A DNA stretch of 21,911 nt, taken from contig CANDEE010000028.1 of NCBI GenBank assembly GCA_947383685.1, positions 1 through 21,911 of the forward strand. Direction: 5' to 3'. Positions 20,284 through 21,911 of the stretch are shown here, one piece after another; the first letter of the stretch is position 1; each line of letters opens with the position of its first letter. Made by a program: the position numbers and the translations under genes. Below the pieces are notes generated by a model. That model had not been told where the DNA came from, searched no databases, and saw only the letters and a program-made list of their open reading frames with translations. This DNA is from an uncultured Pseudoflavonifractor sp. (GTDB taxonomy: Bacteria > Bacillota > Clostridia > Oscillospirales > Oscillospiraceae).

Positions 20284-20547
20284 TCAGTCCTCGAAATTGC
20301 CGGAGATCAGCTCGATGAGCCCGTCCACGGCTTCCTTCTCGTCCGCACCGTCGGCAATCAGGTTGATGGTGGTACCCTTTACCACGCCCAGGGACAGAAC
20401 GCCCAGCAGGCTCTTGGCGTTGACTCTCCGCTCGTCCTTCTCCACCCAGATAGAGCACTTGTACTCGTTGGCCTTCTGGATAAAGAATGTGGCGGGACGG
20501 GCATGCAGGCCCACCTGATTATTGACGGTAGCCTCTCTTGTATACAT
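20284..20547 (-). CDS. ptsH: Phosphocarrier protein HPr
   Basis: This 87-aa cytosolic protein of the phosphotransferase system passes phosphate from enzyme I to sugar-specific EIIA. The active-site histidine is His15 in VGLHARPAT, and the HPr-kinase regulatory serine is Ser46 in NAKSLLGVLSLGV. With both residues present it can serve in sugar transport and, as in other Firmicutes, as CcpA co-repressor when Ser46 is phosphorylated. A Crh-type paralogue would lack the histidine. Length is normal. GGGAGGG lies 7 nt before the ATG. It is monocistronic with its own promoter and terminator; no enzyme I gene is adjacent, which is common in Clostridia. Confidence 0.96.
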   Translation of the reverse strand: MYTREATVNNQVGLHARPATFFIQKANEYKCSIWVEKDERRVNAKSLLGVLSLGVVKGTTINLIADGADEKEAVDGLIELISGNFED

Positions 20548-20592
20548 AGCAATTCCCTCCCCAAAACACGATTGGGTCTAATGCTGTTACTC

Positions 20593-20621
20593 ATCATACC
20601 AAATTTCAAATCCACAGTCAA
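20593..20621 (-). promoter_or_regulatory. ptsH promoter
   Basis: Minus-strand TTGACT (20616-20621), 17-bp spacer, TATGAT (20593-20598). About 45 bp from the ptsH start and 50 bp after the mutS2 stop. Confidence 0.8.
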
Positions 20622-20670
20622 CGGCATTTTGAACAAATCGAATCCCCGGCATTCCATCCTTGAGGAGAGT

Positions 20671-21911
20671 TTACCGAAGTTCCGCTACTGTTACTCCGTC
20701 CTCACCCTCTCCGAAACGGCCGGGACGGAAGGATTTGACATAGCGGCTGCGCTTGAGGTGGTCACGAACGGCGGCGCGCACCGCTCCCGTGCCCTTGCCG
20801 TGGATGATGCGGACTTCCCGGAGCTTGCCCATGACGGCGTTGTCCAGAAAGCGGTCCAGCTCCATCACCGCCTCGTCCCCCGTCATACCCCGGAGGTCTA
20901 CCTCGGGGGAGGCTCCCAGGGAGCGAAGCTGGTGGGTGGCCCGGGCCACCACCTTTTGGACGGATTTTTGCGTTTCACTCTCGGCAACCCGTACCTCATC
21001 CTGGGTGGCGGTGAGCTTCAAAATGCCCGCCTGGAGCTGGAGGGTGCCGTCCTTTTTCACGTCCAGCACGGTGGCCCTGGTACCCGGCATTTTCACAAGC
21101 TCCACCGTGTCCCCTTTCGCGGCGGGACGGGTGGAGGGTGGGAGGGGAGCCTGGGGGGCTTGGCCCAGCTTTCCCTCGGCCTCGTTGAGGCCCCGGCGGA
21201 GCCCGGCCCGGGCTTCGTTGACCCGCTGCCAGTCCTCCTCCTGCTTGCTCCTTTTCCGCATTTCGTCCAGTTCCTTAAAGGTATCGTCGGCGGCCTTGCG
21301 GGCCTCCTCCAGAATGACCCGGGCTTCGGCCTGGGCCCGCTCCACCGCTTTGGCCCTCTGTTTTTCCAGATCGTCCCGGTACTGGGCGGCCTTCTGCCTG
21401 GCCTCCTCGGTCTCCCGGCGGAGAAGCCGGGCGGCCTCCTTCTCCTTCTCCATCTCCTGCCGCTGGCGGTCCAGTTGGGTCAATACGTCCTCAAAGCGGA
21501 TGTTTTCGGCGTTGAGGCGCACCGCCGCGGCGTCAATGACGTGTCCGGGAAGGCCCAGGCGGCGAGAAATGGCAAAGGCATTGGATTTGCCGGGGATACC
21601 GATGAGCAGCTTGTAGGTGGGGGCCAGGGTCTCCACGTTGAACTCGCAGGAGGCGTTCTCCACCCCCGGCGTCGTCATGGCGTAGACCTTCAGCTCGGCG
21701 TAGTGGGTGGTGGCGGCCACCAGGGCTCCCAGGGAGCGGGTCTCCTCAATGATGGCGGCTGCCAGGGCGGCTCCCTCTACGGGGTCGGTGCCCGCCCCCA
21801 GCTCGTCAAAGAGCACCAGGGAGTTATCGTCCGCTTCGGACAGGATGCCCACGATGTTCACCATGTGGGAGGAGAAGGTGGACAGGCTCTGGGCGATGGA
21901 CTGCTCGTCCC
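20671..21911 (-). CDS. mutS2: Endonuclease MutS2, C-terminal part (cut by the window end)
   Basis: The frame continues to the window edge, where its first visible codons read DEQSIAQSLSTFSSHM, the conserved segment between Walker A and B of MutS proteins. It is therefore partial: about 412 of the roughly 790 residues are present. The Walker B region is LVLFDELGAGTDPVEGAALA, followed by ATTHYAELK. A long charged coiled coil covers about 150-250 of the visible residues, followed by a KOW-like linker and the C-terminal Smr nuclease domain (VDLRGMTGDEAVMELDRFLD, then IIHGKGTGAVRAAVRDHL). MutS2 does not act in mismatch repair; it suppresses homologous recombination and in Bacillus splits collided ribosomes. 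The ATG at 21864 is internal and not the start. No terminator is seen before the ptsH promoter. Confidence 0.95.
   Translation of the reverse strand, partial: DEQSIAQSLSTFSSHMVNIVGILSEADDNSLVLFDELGAGTDPVEGAALAAAIIEETRSLGALVAATTHYAELKVYAMTTPGVENASCEFNVETLAPTYKLLIGIPGKSNAFAISRRLGLPGHVIDAAAVRLNAENIRFEDVLTQLDRQRQEMEKEKEAARLLRRETEEARQKAAQYRDDLEKQRAKAVERAQAEARVILEEARKAADDTFKELDEMRKRSKQEEDWQRVNEARAGLRRGLNEAEGKLGQAPQAPLPPSTRPAAKGDTVELVKMPGTRATVLDVKKDGTLQLQAGILKLTATQDEVRVAESETQKSVQKVVARATHQLRSLGASPEVDLRGMTGDEAVMELDRFLDNAVMGKLREVRIIHGKGTGAVRAAVRDHLKRSRYVKSFRPGRFGEGEDGVTVAELR

Overview
The window looks like chromosome from a GC-rich gut Clostridia of the Oscillospiraceae type (Flavonifractor/Pseudoflavonifractor-like). 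This is inferred from Gram-positive AGGAGG ribosome sites, GTG/TTG starts, a CIRCE heat-shock operator, a Spo0A-type DNA-binding domain, HPr with both His15 and Ser46, and the clostridial style of the ECF sigma/anti-sigma and SLH proteins. It is mostly housekeeping sequence with an accessory edge on the left and a regulatory block in the middle.

Left edge (1-1400, minus strand): a gene of lower apparent GC encodes a protein whose C-terminus has the C-type-lectin variable-region signature of diversity-generating retroelement (DGR) target proteins. A second small gene starts just downstream and runs off the window. The template repeat and reverse transcriptase, if present, would lie further left. 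A perfect 23-bp palindrome separates this unit from host genes.

1.6-5.4 kb: an hsp20 gene with a CIRCE element and a degenerate second copy; a uracil permease (minus strand) preceded by a strong promoter, a 25-codon leader ORF with a U-rich tract and an intrinsic terminator (architecture of UTP-sensing pyrBI-type attenuation); and a divergent MATE transporter. 5.4-7.7 kb: lysA and gluQRS on the plus strand.

7.7-11 kb: a minus-strand pair (XRE-like HTH plus a stand-alone Spo0A C-terminal domain) stands divergent from a plus-strand cluster of XRE regulator, ECF sigma factor, membrane anti-sigma-like protein and small secreted protein. The XRE promoter carries a perfect palindrome that encloses the -10 box.

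11-15.5 kb (minus): an exported phosphodiester-glycosidase/SLH protein and the radical-SAM protein HemW. 15.6-17.9 kb (plus): a dicarboxylate/amino-acid:cation symporter and an RluA-family pseudouridine synthase. 17.9-21.9 kb (minus): a second MATE transporter and a PflX-like radical-SAM protein in tandem, HPr, and the C-terminal half of MutS2, cut by the window end. No tRNA, rRNA, CRISPR array or insertion sequence was seen. Domain calls rest on recognised motifs; no database search was run.
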